DNA of 17,846 nucleotides, from contig CAZZIZ010000054.1 of NCBI GenBank assembly GCA_964654535.1, positions 1-17,846 on the forward strand, in the 5' to 3' direction. Below are positions 1 to 6,738 of the stretch, piece after piece. Both the position numbers and the translations under genes were made by a program. This DNA comes from CAZZIZ01 sp964654535. GTDB lineage: Bacteria > Bacteroidota > Bacteroidia > Chitinophagales > UBA2359. The notes beneath the pieces were generated by a model. That model did not search any database, had not been told where the DNA came from, and worked only from the letters and a program-made list of their open reading frames with translations. Each line of letters starts with the position of its first letter. Position 1 is the stretch's first letter.

Positions 1-99
1 TTCGTTGTAGCAGGGGATGACGATGCTTAGACCCAAGTTGGGTTTTGGAGTGGTTTTAATAAGTGCTTCGTAGAGAGCATGTTTGAGGAAATAGCGCAC
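1..99 (-). CDS. Family 2 glycosyltransferase, N-terminal fragment
   Basis: Partial gene cut by the left edge; only the first 33 codons are present, with 1-3 the last visible codon. Translation of the minus strand gives a basic lead-in, then KPNLGLSIVIPCYNE, the N-terminal beta strand and nucleotide-sugar-binding start of GT-A fold family 2 glycosyltransferases (established family motif). The same frame has a TAG 27 nt upstream, and the GTG at 99-97 is the only usual start codon between that stop and the motif, so GTG is the likely start. No catalytic residues (DxD and later) are visible, so the sugar and acceptor cannot be named. It is transcribed away from miaE, so the spacer 100-391 should hold divergent promoters. 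Confidence 0.72.
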   Translation of the reverse strand, partial: MRYFLKHALYEALIKTTPKPNLGLSIVIPCYNE

Positions 100-150
100 G
101 CTTGAAGTTACGGACTCGATATGACTCTAGAGAGCGAGTCAAAAATCAAG

Positions 151-304
151 TAAATCCTAAAATCCTATGAATCCTGATTCAGACAAACAAGTACTGGACG
201 CGTGCAGCCGAACACACAGATTTCTCGGCTGCGCTCGAAATGACAAAGCGGAAAAAGAGAAATCCTGACAATCTCGAATATCCTGAAAATCATGATTCAG
301 ACAA
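151..304. repeat. Intergenic repeat: degenerate direct repeats flanking a perfect inverted repeat
   Basis: Two related arms, 151-186 and 260-304, both consist of AATCCT-like units and end in GATTCAGACAA. Between them, GCAGCCGA (204-211) and TCGGCTGC (225-232) form a perfect 8-bp inverted repeat around a 13-nt spacer. No coding frame with protein-like character is seen on either strand. I recall similar phrases from intergenic DNA of other Bacteroidota, but that is memory, not a search. The rest of 100-391 holds a 6-bp inverted repeat (GACTCG 113-118 with CGAGTC 135-140) and must contain the promoters of the divergent glycosyltransferase and miaE; I could not fix either one by eye. Confidence 0.55.
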
Positions 305-391
305 GGATTAAGAATTGTTAAACTGTCCTACACACGTCTTAAGATATGTTATCTTGTAGCAAGCCCAAACCAGCTAAAAGCAAAACCAAAA

Positions 392-988
392 ATGGAAACA
401 AGTCTAAACTTCGATTTACGCCTAGCAGTAGAAAGCAAACCAGAATGGATTGCAGCGGTGATGTCCGACTTCGATGCATTTTTGGTGGATCACGCGGACT
501 GCGAACGCAAGGCTTCGGCAATGGCGATGAGCTTCGTGGCCAAGTACCCGAACCGAAAAGAGATTATTCCAGAATTGATTGACATTGGTATCGAAGAGTT
601 GGCCCACTTCAAACAGGTCTACGAAATAATGGAAGCACGCAACGTGCCCTTACCAGCAAAAATGGCGGAGGACTTGTACGTAAAACGCTTGATAAAATTT
701 TGCCGCGACGGAAGGGAAGATCGCTTCTTGGATCGTTTGATGGTGGCATCTGTAGCTGAGTGCCGTGGAGCGGAAAGATTCCGTTTGGTTTCAGAAGCTC
801 AGACAGACAATCTTATGCGTAGTTTCTACCATAACCTCTACAAATCGGAGGAGAAGCACGGCTTGGTTTACATAGAAATGGCAAGAAAATATTTCGAGGA
901 CGCTGAGGTGGCTGAAAGACAGGCTTTTTTCATTGAAAAGGAGGGGGAAGTCCTGAATGGACTGGAAATTAGGGCCGCTTTGCATTAA
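392..988 (+). CDS. miaE: tRNA-(ms2io6A)-hydroxylase (MiaE family)
   Basis: A 198-residue ferritin-like di-iron protein of the MiaE family, which hydroxylates the isopentenyl side chain of 2-methylthio-N6-isopentenyladenosine at tRNA position 37 in an O2-dependent reaction (known for the family). The helical-bundle ligands are readable: E38 in the DHADCERKAS motif, E69 and H72 in EELAHF, E123 in VAECRGAERF, and E153 and H156 in EEKHG, giving the E/ExxH/E/ExxH pattern. Length matches the family. The ATG at 392 fits the start of the conserved fold; no Shine-Dalgarno sequence is seen, as is usual in Bacteroidota. The next gene begins 9 bp downstream, so it probably heads a three-gene transcript. 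Cytoplasmic. The family is clear; the exact substrate (with or without the methylthio group) is inferred. Confidence 0.9.
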   Translation: METSLNFDLRLAVESKPEWIAAVMSDFDAFLVDHADCERKASAMAMSFVAKYPNRKEIIPELIDIGIEELAHFKQVYEIMEARNVPLPAKMAEDLYVKRLIKFCRDGREDRFLDRLMVASVAECRGAERFRLVSEAQTDNLMRSFYHNLYKSEEKHGLVYIEMARKYFEDAEVAERQAFFIEKEGEVLNGLEIRAALH

Positions 989-997
989 CTTGGAAGA

Positions 998-1366
998 GTG
1001 AACCCGCTACTCATAATCGGACTACTTTTAGTTGTATTGGGTGTATCATTTGTGCTCTTTAATGCAAGCAGACAAAAGAGCACTTTTCCGAAGAACACGA
1101 GCGACTTGTTTTGGAATGTAGTTTTCGAATGGCGGTGGCAACCTGTCGGAAAAGGGTTTGAAATAATAAAAAGCAGTATCAAAAAGTACTGTCCAAATTG
1201 CCACGAAGATTTGGTACCAAAACGCGAAGGTGCTTACTACTTTTTGTTTTGTGATGCTTGCAAATTTATTAGTCAGGAATACCATAAAGACGAAAATGGC
1301 ACCGATGACTTTGACGGAAATATATTGAAAAGAGAACTTGAAATAAAAGCTTTGAAAAACGGCTAG
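998..1366 (+). CDS. Small membrane-anchored zinc-ribbon protein, unknown function
   Basis: A 122-residue protein starting with GTG at 998. Residues 3-22 form one hydrophobic segment (LLIIGLLLVVLGVSFVLF), probably a membrane anchor. It is followed by a basic linker and a four-cysteine knuckle pair, CPNC at 65-68 and CDAC at 85-88, typical of a structural zinc ribbon. The tail (about 95-122) is charged and probably helical. I do not recognise a family. It sits 9 bp after miaE and 5 bp before the copper monooxygenase, so it is probably cotranscribed, but neither neighbour explains it. Without a more distinctive signal peptide, the ribbon is best placed on the cytoplasmic side (inference). That it is a real gene rests on the packed position, the hydrophobic N-terminus and the paired cysteines. 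Confidence 0.75.
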   Translation: MNPLLIIGLLLVVLGVSFVLFNASRQKSTFPKNTSDLFWNVVFEWRWQPVGKGFEIIKSSIKKYCPNCHEDLVPKREGAYYFLFCDACKFISQEYHKDENGTDDFDGNILKRELEIKALKNG

Positions 1367-1371
1367 ATCAT

Positions 1372-3501
1372 ATGAAGAGAATTTTTACTCCAATACTCCT
1401 TCTCCTACTTGTTACTATTAATACCAGCGCTCAAGAACTTTTTGAGTCGAGGATATTACCACTGCTTCAAACCAATTGTGGCAATAATAGCAATTGCCAT
1501 GCTGGTGATAATGGAGCTGCTTGGTTAACCTTTGATGGTGATGCTTCAGATGTATACGAAGCTTTAATTAGCGCCGTGCCTCAAAATGAGTTTTCAGCGA
1601 ACGCATTAAGACATTATTTAGTCGACCCGGGATACCCAGAAAGAAGCCTCCTCTATCGCAAGGTCAATAACAATTTGCACAGCGATAGCGAGCTAAGCGA
1701 TGCCGAGGGAGACCTGATGCCTCCAACTGGAACGCCTCTAGCCGATAAGGAAATTGAATTGTTGCGTCAGTGGATCTACTTAGGTGCTCCTTTCGACGCA
1801 CCTGCCAATGCTGATGTCGAGACCTTGCTAAATGAAGAAGCAATAGAAGAGTTTTACGAGGTTGGAGGAATCAGCAACGAGTCCGTTCCTGCTCCACCTA
1901 GCGCTGATGAGGGCTTTCAGTTAAAGTTTGGCCCATTCTTTATGGAGCCTGATCAAGAGATAGAGGTTCTAAAACTGTACGATTTAAGATTGGAAGAAGG
2001 TTTAGAAGTAAACCGTATCGAAGTATTTATGAATGACTTCAGCCATCACTTCATTATTTACAAGTACCCAAATATGCCTAACGTAGCCGATGGCACGCGT
2101 GAATTGGAGTTCAGCAATGCCATTAACTCACCAATTGGTGGTTCGGGCAACTCCAGCTTTGTTTCTATCTGGCAAGACGATCAAGATTTTCGCTTACCAG
2201 AAGGCACAGCCTATAAGTGGAACGCTGGCACTGTACTCGATCTCAACTATCACTTAAGAAATTTCTCGACTACTTCGGTTTTAGCCGCTGATGTTTACAT
2301 AAACGTTTATACGCAACCCATTAGCTCTGCAACTACAGAAATGTTTTCCGAGCTAGCGATATTTGGTCTTGATGACTCGCCAATTCCGCTGGGAATATTT
2401 GACTTGAACATTCCACCAGGAGAGAACTTATGGTTTGAGGAAGAATTCTTAGATGAGCCAAACACTCAAGTGAATATGTGGATGATGAGTTCGCATACGC
2501 ATCGGTTGGGTAAGGACTACAACATTTATTTACGTAACCCAGATGGAAGTAGAGGCGCACACGTCTTTGACGGATGGTTCAATTCTGATTACACAATTTT
2601 TCAAAATTTTTACGACTACGAACATCCGCCGGTTTTGTTCTTCGACAACTTCTTAGAGATGCCTCCAACCACGGGTTTCATTCATGAAGCACGTTACGAA
2701 AACAATACTAGTCAGCCAGTAACCTTTGGGCTCACGACTGACGATGAAATGTTCATTAGCATTCTACAATTTACCCTTGGTGAAAACCCGCAGGGCAATT
2801 ACCAAGCGCGTGAAGATATTCCTGAGACGATTTGCTTAAGCGATGCGCCCATTGAATTAACAATGGATGGTGCCGATGGCGCTGTTGGGGCAGGTGTCGT
2901 AAGCGATATGTTTCACCCAGCTATCGCAGGTGTTGGCTCACACAAAATAGTATTCAACTGTTGTTTGCCTGAAAATATGACGGAGCGAACCATTACCGTT
3001 TTAGCTGACGCTCCTGAACCTTCTATTGTGGTCGACGGAGCCGAATTGGAAGCCATCTCTTTCGGTGCACAGAGTTATGACTGGTATTTAGATGGCGTAT
3101 TAATCGCCGAAGACGTTGAGGCAATAACTGCAGTTGAAAGTGGTGAATACACCGCTGCTTCTATTCTTGACGGACATTGCGAAACTTTTAGCGAGCCAGT
3201 AACGATTTTACTTAGCGGACTCGAGACCATTGCTTTCGATGTTCAACCGCAGGTAATGCCGAATCCTTTTGAAACCAAGTCTTCGTTGCAGTTTACACTA
3301 GCTGAACCCAAGCAAAATGTGAACATTCTGGTCTATGACTTGAGTGGTAAGCAAATCGCTCAAGTTTTCCAAGGTGATCTGGGAACGGGCGAGCAAAAAT
3401 TTGAATTGGGAGAAGTGCTATCCGAATACGGCGATGGCATATTCCTCCTTCAAATTGATATGGGTGGATTTGAGTGGACAAGAAAGTTGATAAAGCGCTA
3501 G
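1372..3501 (+). CDS. Secreted cytochrome c-like / type II copper monooxygenase fusion with T9SS type A tail
   Basis: A 709-residue exported protein. Residues 1-21 are a signal peptide (cleavage likely after SAQ). Residues about 22-140 are a cytochrome c-like domain with a CX5CH site (C36, C42, H43) and a likely distal Met116 in GDLMPPTG. Residues about 185-475 match the copper type II ascorbate-dependent monooxygenase fold (PHM/DBH family): H225-H226 and H294 fit the CuH site, and H375, H377 (SHTH) and M460 (DDEM) the CuM site, with spacing close to that of PHM. This domain contains no cysteine. About 485-615 are Ig-like repeats. Residues 625-709 form a type A sorting domain (PNPF...YDLSGK...KLIKR), so the protein is expected to cross the outer membrane by the type IX system and be released or surface-attached. 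The substrate is unknown. The haem domain may feed electrons to the copper site in place of ascorbate (inference). Last gene of the miaE cluster. Confidence 0.85.
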   Translation: MKRIFTPILLLLLVTINTSAQELFESRILPLLQTNCGNNSNCHAGDNGAAWLTFDGDASDVYEALISAVPQNEFSANALRHYLVDPGYPERSLLYRKVNNNLHSDSELSDAEGDLMPPTGTPLADKEIELLRQWIYLGAPFDAPANADVETLLNEEAIEEFYEVGGISNESVPAPPSADEGFQLKFGPFFMEPDQEIEVLKLYDLRLEEGLEVNRIEVFMNDFSHHFIIYKYPNMPNVADGTRELEFSNAINSPIGGSGNSSFVSIWQDDQDFRLPEGTAYKWNAGTVLDLNYHLRNFSTTSVLAADVYINVYTQPISSATTEMFSELAIFGLDDSPIPLGIFDLNIPPGENLWFEEEFLDEPNTQVNMWMMSSHTHRLGKDYNIYLRNPDGSRGAHVFDGWFNSDYTIFQNFYDYEHPPVLFFDNFLEMPPTTGFIHEARYENNTSQPVTFGLTTDDEMFISILQFTLGENPQGNYQAREDIPETICLSDAPIELTMDGADGAVGAGVVSDMFHPAIAGVGSHKIVFNCCLPENMTERTITVLADAPEPSIVVDGAELEAISFGAQSYDWYLDGVLIAEDVEAITAVESGEYTAASILDGHCETFSEPVTILLSGLETIAFDVQPQVMPNPFETKSSLQFTLAEPKQNVNILVYDLSGKQIAQVFQGDLGTGEQKFELGEVLSEYGDGIFLLQIDMGGFEWTRKLIKR

Positions 3502-3550
3502 GCAGCGGTTCAAGGCTAAAATAAAGCCATCATATATCAGGCACAGGACG

Positions 3551-3558
3551 TACATTTG
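3551..3558 (+). promoter_or_regulatory. Bacteroidota-type -7 box for the aminotransferase operon
   Basis: TACATTTG matches the Bacteroidota -7 consensus TAnnTTTG exactly and ends 17 bp before the GTG start at 3576, implying a very short leader. No clear TTG -33 element lies at the expected distance. The 74-bp spacer 3502-3575 otherwise shows only a weak GGCT/AGCC hairpin that I do not call a terminator. Confidence 0.5.
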
Positions 3559-3575
3559 TGGCGTAAAAATATACT

Positions 3576-4772
3576 GTGCAAGGACCATTATCAGATCGAA
3601 TAAATAACCTACAAGAATCGGCCACAATTAAGATGGCTCAACTGAGCCGCGAACTTTCGGGCAAAGGTGTTGACGTAATAAGCCTAAGTCTAGGCGAACC
3701 AGACTTCGGAACTCCAGAACATATTGGAAATGCTGCTAAGCGCGGCATAGATGAAGGTTACACGAAGTATATGCCCGTACCTGGTTATATGGATTTGCGC
3801 GAAGCAATCTCCGCAAAATTCAAAAGAGATAACAATCTCGACTACCCTGCTTCTCAAATTGTGGTTTCCACTGGTGCGAAACAAACGCTAGCGAATTTAA
3901 TGTTGTCCCTAGTGAATCCGGGCGATGAGGTTATTCTGCCTATACCCTACTGGGTTAGCTACGCAGCTCAAGTTCGATTAGCAGAAGGTGTTGTCAAAGA
4001 AGTACCAAGTGGTATCGATAACGACTTTAAAATTACACCCGAGGCTCTCGAAGCTGCCATCGGACCAAAAACTAGAGCATTCCTTTTCTCTTCGCCCTGT
4101 AATCCGACTGGAACGGTTTACACCAAAGAAGAACTCGAAGCTCTAGCCAATGTCTTGGCTAAACATCCGCACATTTACATTATTGCCGACGAGATATACG
4201 AGTGGATTAACTTCACTGGACAACACGCGAGTATCGGTCAGTTTGCCAACGTAAAAGACCAAGTCATAACCGTAAACGGCGTTTCCAAAGGTTTTGCTAT
4301 GACTGGCTGGAGAGTTGGTTACATGGGTGCTCCACCACATGTTGCGAAAGCTTGCTCTAAAATGCAAGGACAGTTTACTTCTGGGACTAGTTCTATAAGT
4401 CAACGCGCGGTCATAGAAGCATTGACGGGCGATATGGCTCCGACACATAAAATGAAAGACGCTTTTCTAAAGCGTAAACAATTGGTGCGCAAACTGCTCT
4501 TGGAAATTCCTGGCTTGAAAGTAAACGACCCTCAAGGAGCTTTTTACTTCTTCCCAGATGTGACCGCCTACCTTGGGAAATCCTTCGAAGGCAAAAAGAT
4601 GGAGAACGTAAAAGATCTCTGCATGTATATTCTCAACGAAGGGCACGTGTCAGTAGTTCCCGGCAGCGCTTTTGGCGATCCCGATTGCTTCCGTATTTCT
4701 TATGCCTCTTCCGAAGAAGTACTTAGCGAAGCGATGAAGCGCATAAAGGGCGCGCTGGAAAAACTTGCTTAG
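3576..4772 (+). CDS. aspC: PLP-dependent class I aminotransferase (aspartate aminotransferase type)
   Basis: A 398-residue fold type I aminotransferase, subgroup I-gamma, transferring the amino group between aspartate or related amino acids and 2-oxoglutarate. Visible marks: SLSLGEPDF at 36-44; the NPTG loop with N176; D205 and Y208 in ADEIYEW, which contact the pyridine ring; the Schiff-base lysine K238 in NGVSKGFAMTGWRVGY; R246 for the phosphate; and R373 (FRISYAS) for the substrate alpha-carboxylate. Length is normal. The start is GTG at 3576; the next in-frame ATG (residue 20) would cut into the conserved N-terminal arm (LSDRINNLQES), so GTG is preferred. A kinase gene follows after 2 bp. 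Aspartate is the default substrate; prephenate or another amino donor cannot be excluded by eye, so the symbol is provisional. Confidence 0.9.
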   Translation: MQGPLSDRINNLQESATIKMAQLSRELSGKGVDVISLSLGEPDFGTPEHIGNAAKRGIDEGYTKYMPVPGYMDLREAISAKFKRDNNLDYPASQIVVSTGAKQTLANLMLSLVNPGDEVILPIPYWVSYAAQVRLAEGVVKEVPSGIDNDFKITPEALEAAIGPKTRAFLFSSPCNPTGTVYTKEELEALANVLAKHPHIYIIADEIYEWINFTGQHASIGQFANVKDQVITVNGVSKGFAMTGWRVGYMGAPPHVAKACSKMQGQFTSGTSSISQRAVIEALTGDMAPTHKMKDAFLKRKQLVRKLLLEIPGLKVNDPQGAFYFFPDVTAYLGKSFEGKKMENVKDLCMYILNEGHVSVVPGSAFGDPDCFRISYASSEEVLSEAMKRIKGALEKLA

Positions 4773-4774
4773 CA

Positions 4775-5764
4775 TTGAGTGAAATAGACGAAATATTTCA
4801 CGCCTTTTCCAAGAAGAAGGTCATTGTAATCGGAGATGTAATGCTTGATCATTATATCGAAGGAGACGTGACTCGTATTTCTCCAGAAGCCCCGCTACCC
4901 ATTGTTGATGTACGCGAACGTTACAATAAGCTAGGCGGAGCAGCCAATGTGGCTTTAAATTTAAAAGCCTTAGGTGCCGAAGTTTTGCTCTACTCTTATA
5001 TAGGTGAGGATCAAGGCGGCGATGACTTTATCGCTCTAATGAAAGAGAACGATCTGGCAACAAAAGGAATACTTCGCGAAAAGACGAGACGCACGACCGT
5101 TAAAACAAGACTTTTTAGTCGCAAGCAACAACTGCTGCGTTATGACGAAGAAGACAAGGCACCACTAAAGCACGCCAACGAAACTTACTTTACCGACCTA
5201 CTGTTTTCAGTAATAGATCGTGAGTTACCCGATGTAATTGTCTTTCAAGATTACAACAAAGGAGTGCTCTGCAAGAAAACCATCAATAAAGTTTTGCAGC
5301 ACGCAGTCAACAAAGACATACCCACCGTAGTCGATCCGAAGTTTAGCAACTTCTTTGAGTACGTTGGCTGCACTGTTTTCAAACCCAACTTAAAAGAAGC
5401 AGAGAAAGGTCTGGGTATAAAAATTGATTCCGAAAACTTAGACGAAGTAAAAGCAGCTTGCAAAAAAATCACCAAGGCACTAAACAACCACACCACAGTC
5501 TTAACCTTAGGCAGCCAAGGCATTTATGTCTATAGCAACAGCAAGGGAGAACTATCCCCTTCCCTATCTAAAAAAGTCTACGACGTTTCCGGCGCGGGCG
5601 ATACTGTAGCAGCGGTTATTTGTATCGGCGTAGCTTTGAACATTCCAATGAACCCTATAGCTGAGCTCGCAAACATAGCAGCAGAACAGGTTTGCAGTGA
5701 AGTAGGTGTTGTACCGGTTAATAGAAAAGATCTTATCGCTTACGCGAAGGAGTTGTTGGATTAA
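4775..5764 (+). CDS. rfaE1: D-glycero-beta-D-manno-heptose-7-phosphate kinase-like PfkB protein (RfaE domain I)
   Basis: A 329-residue ribokinase/PfkB-family sugar kinase. The best match by eye is RfaE (HldE) domain I, which phosphorylates heptose 7-phosphate at O1 on the way to ADP-heptose for lipopolysaccharide core. Evidence: VIVIGDVMLDHYIEGDVTRISPEAP near residues 16-40, the GGAANVALNLKALGA signature (54-68), the FKPNLKEAE stretch (202-210), and the DVSGAGDTV anion-hole motif (270-278) with D276 as catalytic base. The cytidylyltransferase (domain II) found in bifunctional RfaE is absent, so a partner must be encoded elsewhere. The start is TTG at 4775, 2 bp after the aminotransferase stop; the first in-frame ATG (codon 23) is inside the nucleotide-fold core and too late. 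Its end is 5 bp from that of the convergent thioesterase. The kinase family is sure, the heptose substrate likely. Confidence 0.82.
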   Translation: MSEIDEIFHAFSKKKVIVIGDVMLDHYIEGDVTRISPEAPLPIVDVRERYNKLGGAANVALNLKALGAEVLLYSYIGEDQGGDDFIALMKENDLATKGILREKTRRTTVKTRLFSRKQQLLRYDEEDKAPLKHANETYFTDLLFSVIDRELPDVIVFQDYNKGVLCKKTINKVLQHAVNKDIPTVVDPKFSNFFEYVGCTVFKPNLKEAEKGLGIKIDSENLDEVKAACKKITKALNNHTTVLTLGSQGIYVYSNSKGELSPSLSKKVYDVSGAGDTVAAVICIGVALNIPMNPIAELANIAAEQVCSEVGVVPVNRKDLIAYAKELLD

Positions 5765-5769
5765 GGAGC

Positions 5770-6282
5770 TTATTCAAAAAGACTTTTTATTTCTGTAGCT
5801 TCGTCTGGTTTCATTCTACCTGCAAGTATTAATCTTAACTGACGACGACGTAAAGCTCCATCATAGCGCTCTTGCTCGTCCTTCGTTTCAGGCTCTACTG
5901 GAGGCACACTCGTCGGTCGACCATTACTATCTAGGGCCACAAAAGTATAGTAGGCATCGTTGCACTTGTATTTATTTTGGGTCGGCAAGTTTTCGGCCCA
6001 GACTTCTATATACGTTTCAATCGAAGTATTAAACGCACGCGTCACTTTAGCATTAATGGTTACAACATCACCAACTTTTATGGGGTTGATAAATGCTACG
6101 TGATCCACCGAAACCGTGACCATCACCTTTTCCGAATGCCGTCCTGCGGAAATCGCGGAAGCAATATCCATCCAATGCAGAATTTTTCCTCCACGTAGGT
6201 TCATCAATACGTTGGCATCGTTTGGGAGCACCAACTCGGTCATTATGGTTTTGGAAGCGCTCGGCTTCTTTGCTTCTGGCAT
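5770..6282 (-). CDS. Acyl-CoA thioesterase, hotdog fold
   Basis: A 170-residue single-hotdog acyl-CoA thioesterase (acyl-CoA + water to fatty acid + CoA), of the YciA/ACOT type. The conserved active-site stretch NDANVLMNLRGGKILHWMD (about 21-39) carries the Asn and Asp expected for catalysis, followed by the long central helix and the VDHVAFINPIKVGDVV strand pair. The C-terminal tail (about 125-170) is charged and includes a RRRQLR patch. Start: a TTG at 6285 is in frame directly before an ATG at 6282; ATG is taken as the start. No Shine-Dalgarno sequence is visible; TACTTTAG about 15 bp upstream is a one-mismatch -7 box without a well-spaced -33. Single gene, convergent with the kinase. The chain length it prefers cannot be read from sequence. 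Confidence 0.87.
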   Translation of the reverse strand: MPEAKKPSASKTIMTELVLPNDANVLMNLRGGKILHWMDIASAISAGRHSEKVMVTVSVDHVAFINPIKVGDVVTINAKVTRAFNTSIETYIEVWAENLPTQNKYKCNDAYYTFVALDSNGRPTSVPPVEPETKDEQERYDGALRRRQLRLILAGRMKPDEATEIKSLFE

Positions 6283-6370
6283 CAAAAAAATTTTGCGCTA
6301 AAGTAGAAAAATGAGGGCGAATACCGAGCTCAAGATATTCTATCAGCACAAGCAATTTGTTGACGATTAT

Positions 6371-6557
6371 TTGGGCGTGCCCCGCTCGTCGGCCAATGCT
6401 AATTGGACTTCGTCCAAGCCCACGCTGCACTCGGGGTCGGGCTTTCGGGGGTCGCTCTGTTCTGTGTTGTTCAAAAATCGCATCTACCACTAAGGTGGTA
6501 AGCTCATTTCTTGAACCCCACAACAGGAGCTCCACAAACCCCTCTATCCCTCACGCG
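6371..6557 (+). repeat. Structured interspersed repeat, copy 1 (box A - hairpin - box B - hairpin - box C)
   Basis: Shares three boxes, in order and orientation, with 12107-12324 (minus strand). Box A 6371-6383 TTGGGCGTGCCCC (12/13 identical), box B 6434-6446 GGGTCGGGCTTTC (12/13), box C 6544-6557 CTATCCCTCACGCG (14/14). Between A and B: hairpin TTGGAC (6403-6408), loop TTC, GTCCAA (6412-6417), extended by GGC/GCC. Between B and C: a long interrupted hairpin with GCTC/GAGC at the base (6454-6457, 6527-6530), TGTTGTTCAA (6465-6474) against TTGAA (6511-6515) and ACAACA (6520-6525), and TACCAC/GTGGTA at the tip (6485-6490, 6495-6500). The GCGTG of box A is complementary to CACGC of box C. It lies between the thioesterase start and tRNA-Arg. 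Open frames across it are not protein-like. Confidence 0.8.
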
Positions 6558-6612
6558 AATATTCAATTGCTAGCGTCACAAAGGTGCCTTCTAGCGCCAA
6601 CACGAACCCTTA

Positions 6613-6641
6613 TTAGATGGTAAATGAATTTTCTACCTTTG
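6613..6641 (+). promoter_or_regulatory. Promoter of tRNA-Arg
   Basis: TACCTTTG at 6634-6641 is an exact TAnnTTTG -7 box ending 9 bp before the tRNA 5' end. TTAG at 6613-6616, 17 bp upstream of it, is a poor match to the TTG -33 element. The spacing suggests transcription starts only a few bases before the mature tRNA. Confidence 0.62.
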
Positions 6642-6650
6642 ATATTCTGC

Positions 6651-6722
6651 GGCCCCGTAGTACAATGGATAGTATGTAGGTTTCCGGAACCTAAGATCCA
6701 AGTTCGATTCTTGGCGGGGCTA
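6651..6722 (+). tRNA. tRNA-Arg (anticodon CCG)
   Basis: The cloverleaf closes by eye. Acceptor 6651-6657 GGCCCCG pairs with 6715-6721 CGGGGCT (one terminal G-U). D stem GTAC/GTAT is at 6660-6663 and 6672-6675. Anticodon stem TAGGT/ACCTA encloses loop TTCCGGA with anticodon CCG at 6684-6686, reading CGG (Arg). The variable loop has 4 nt, and the T arm is CCAAG-TTCGATT-CTTGG. Discriminator A is at 6722. The 3' CCA is not encoded; a short T run follows. It converges on ilvC, whose stop is 16 bp away. Confidence 0.95.
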
Positions 6723-6738
6723 TTTTTAATTCTCTGTA

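Noticed and set aside
3511..3530. Hairpin GGCT/AGCC as terminator of the copper monooxygenase gene
   Set aside because: Stem of about 4 bp with no T run after it.
5765..5790. Bidirectional terminator between the kinase and thioesterase genes
   Set aside because: AAAAAG/CTTTTT has no room for a loop and no GC stem; the two stops are only 5 bp apart.
6371..6557. Integron attC site
   Set aside because: Long hairpins flanked by conserved boxes recall attC, but I see no RYYYAAC/GTTRRRY core pair, no cassette gene and no integrase.
6311..6623. Open frames of 60 and 88 codons on the plus strand across copy 1
   Set aside because: Composition is not protein-like beyond the first 22 codons of one frame, and the openness follows from the GC-rich repeat boxes.
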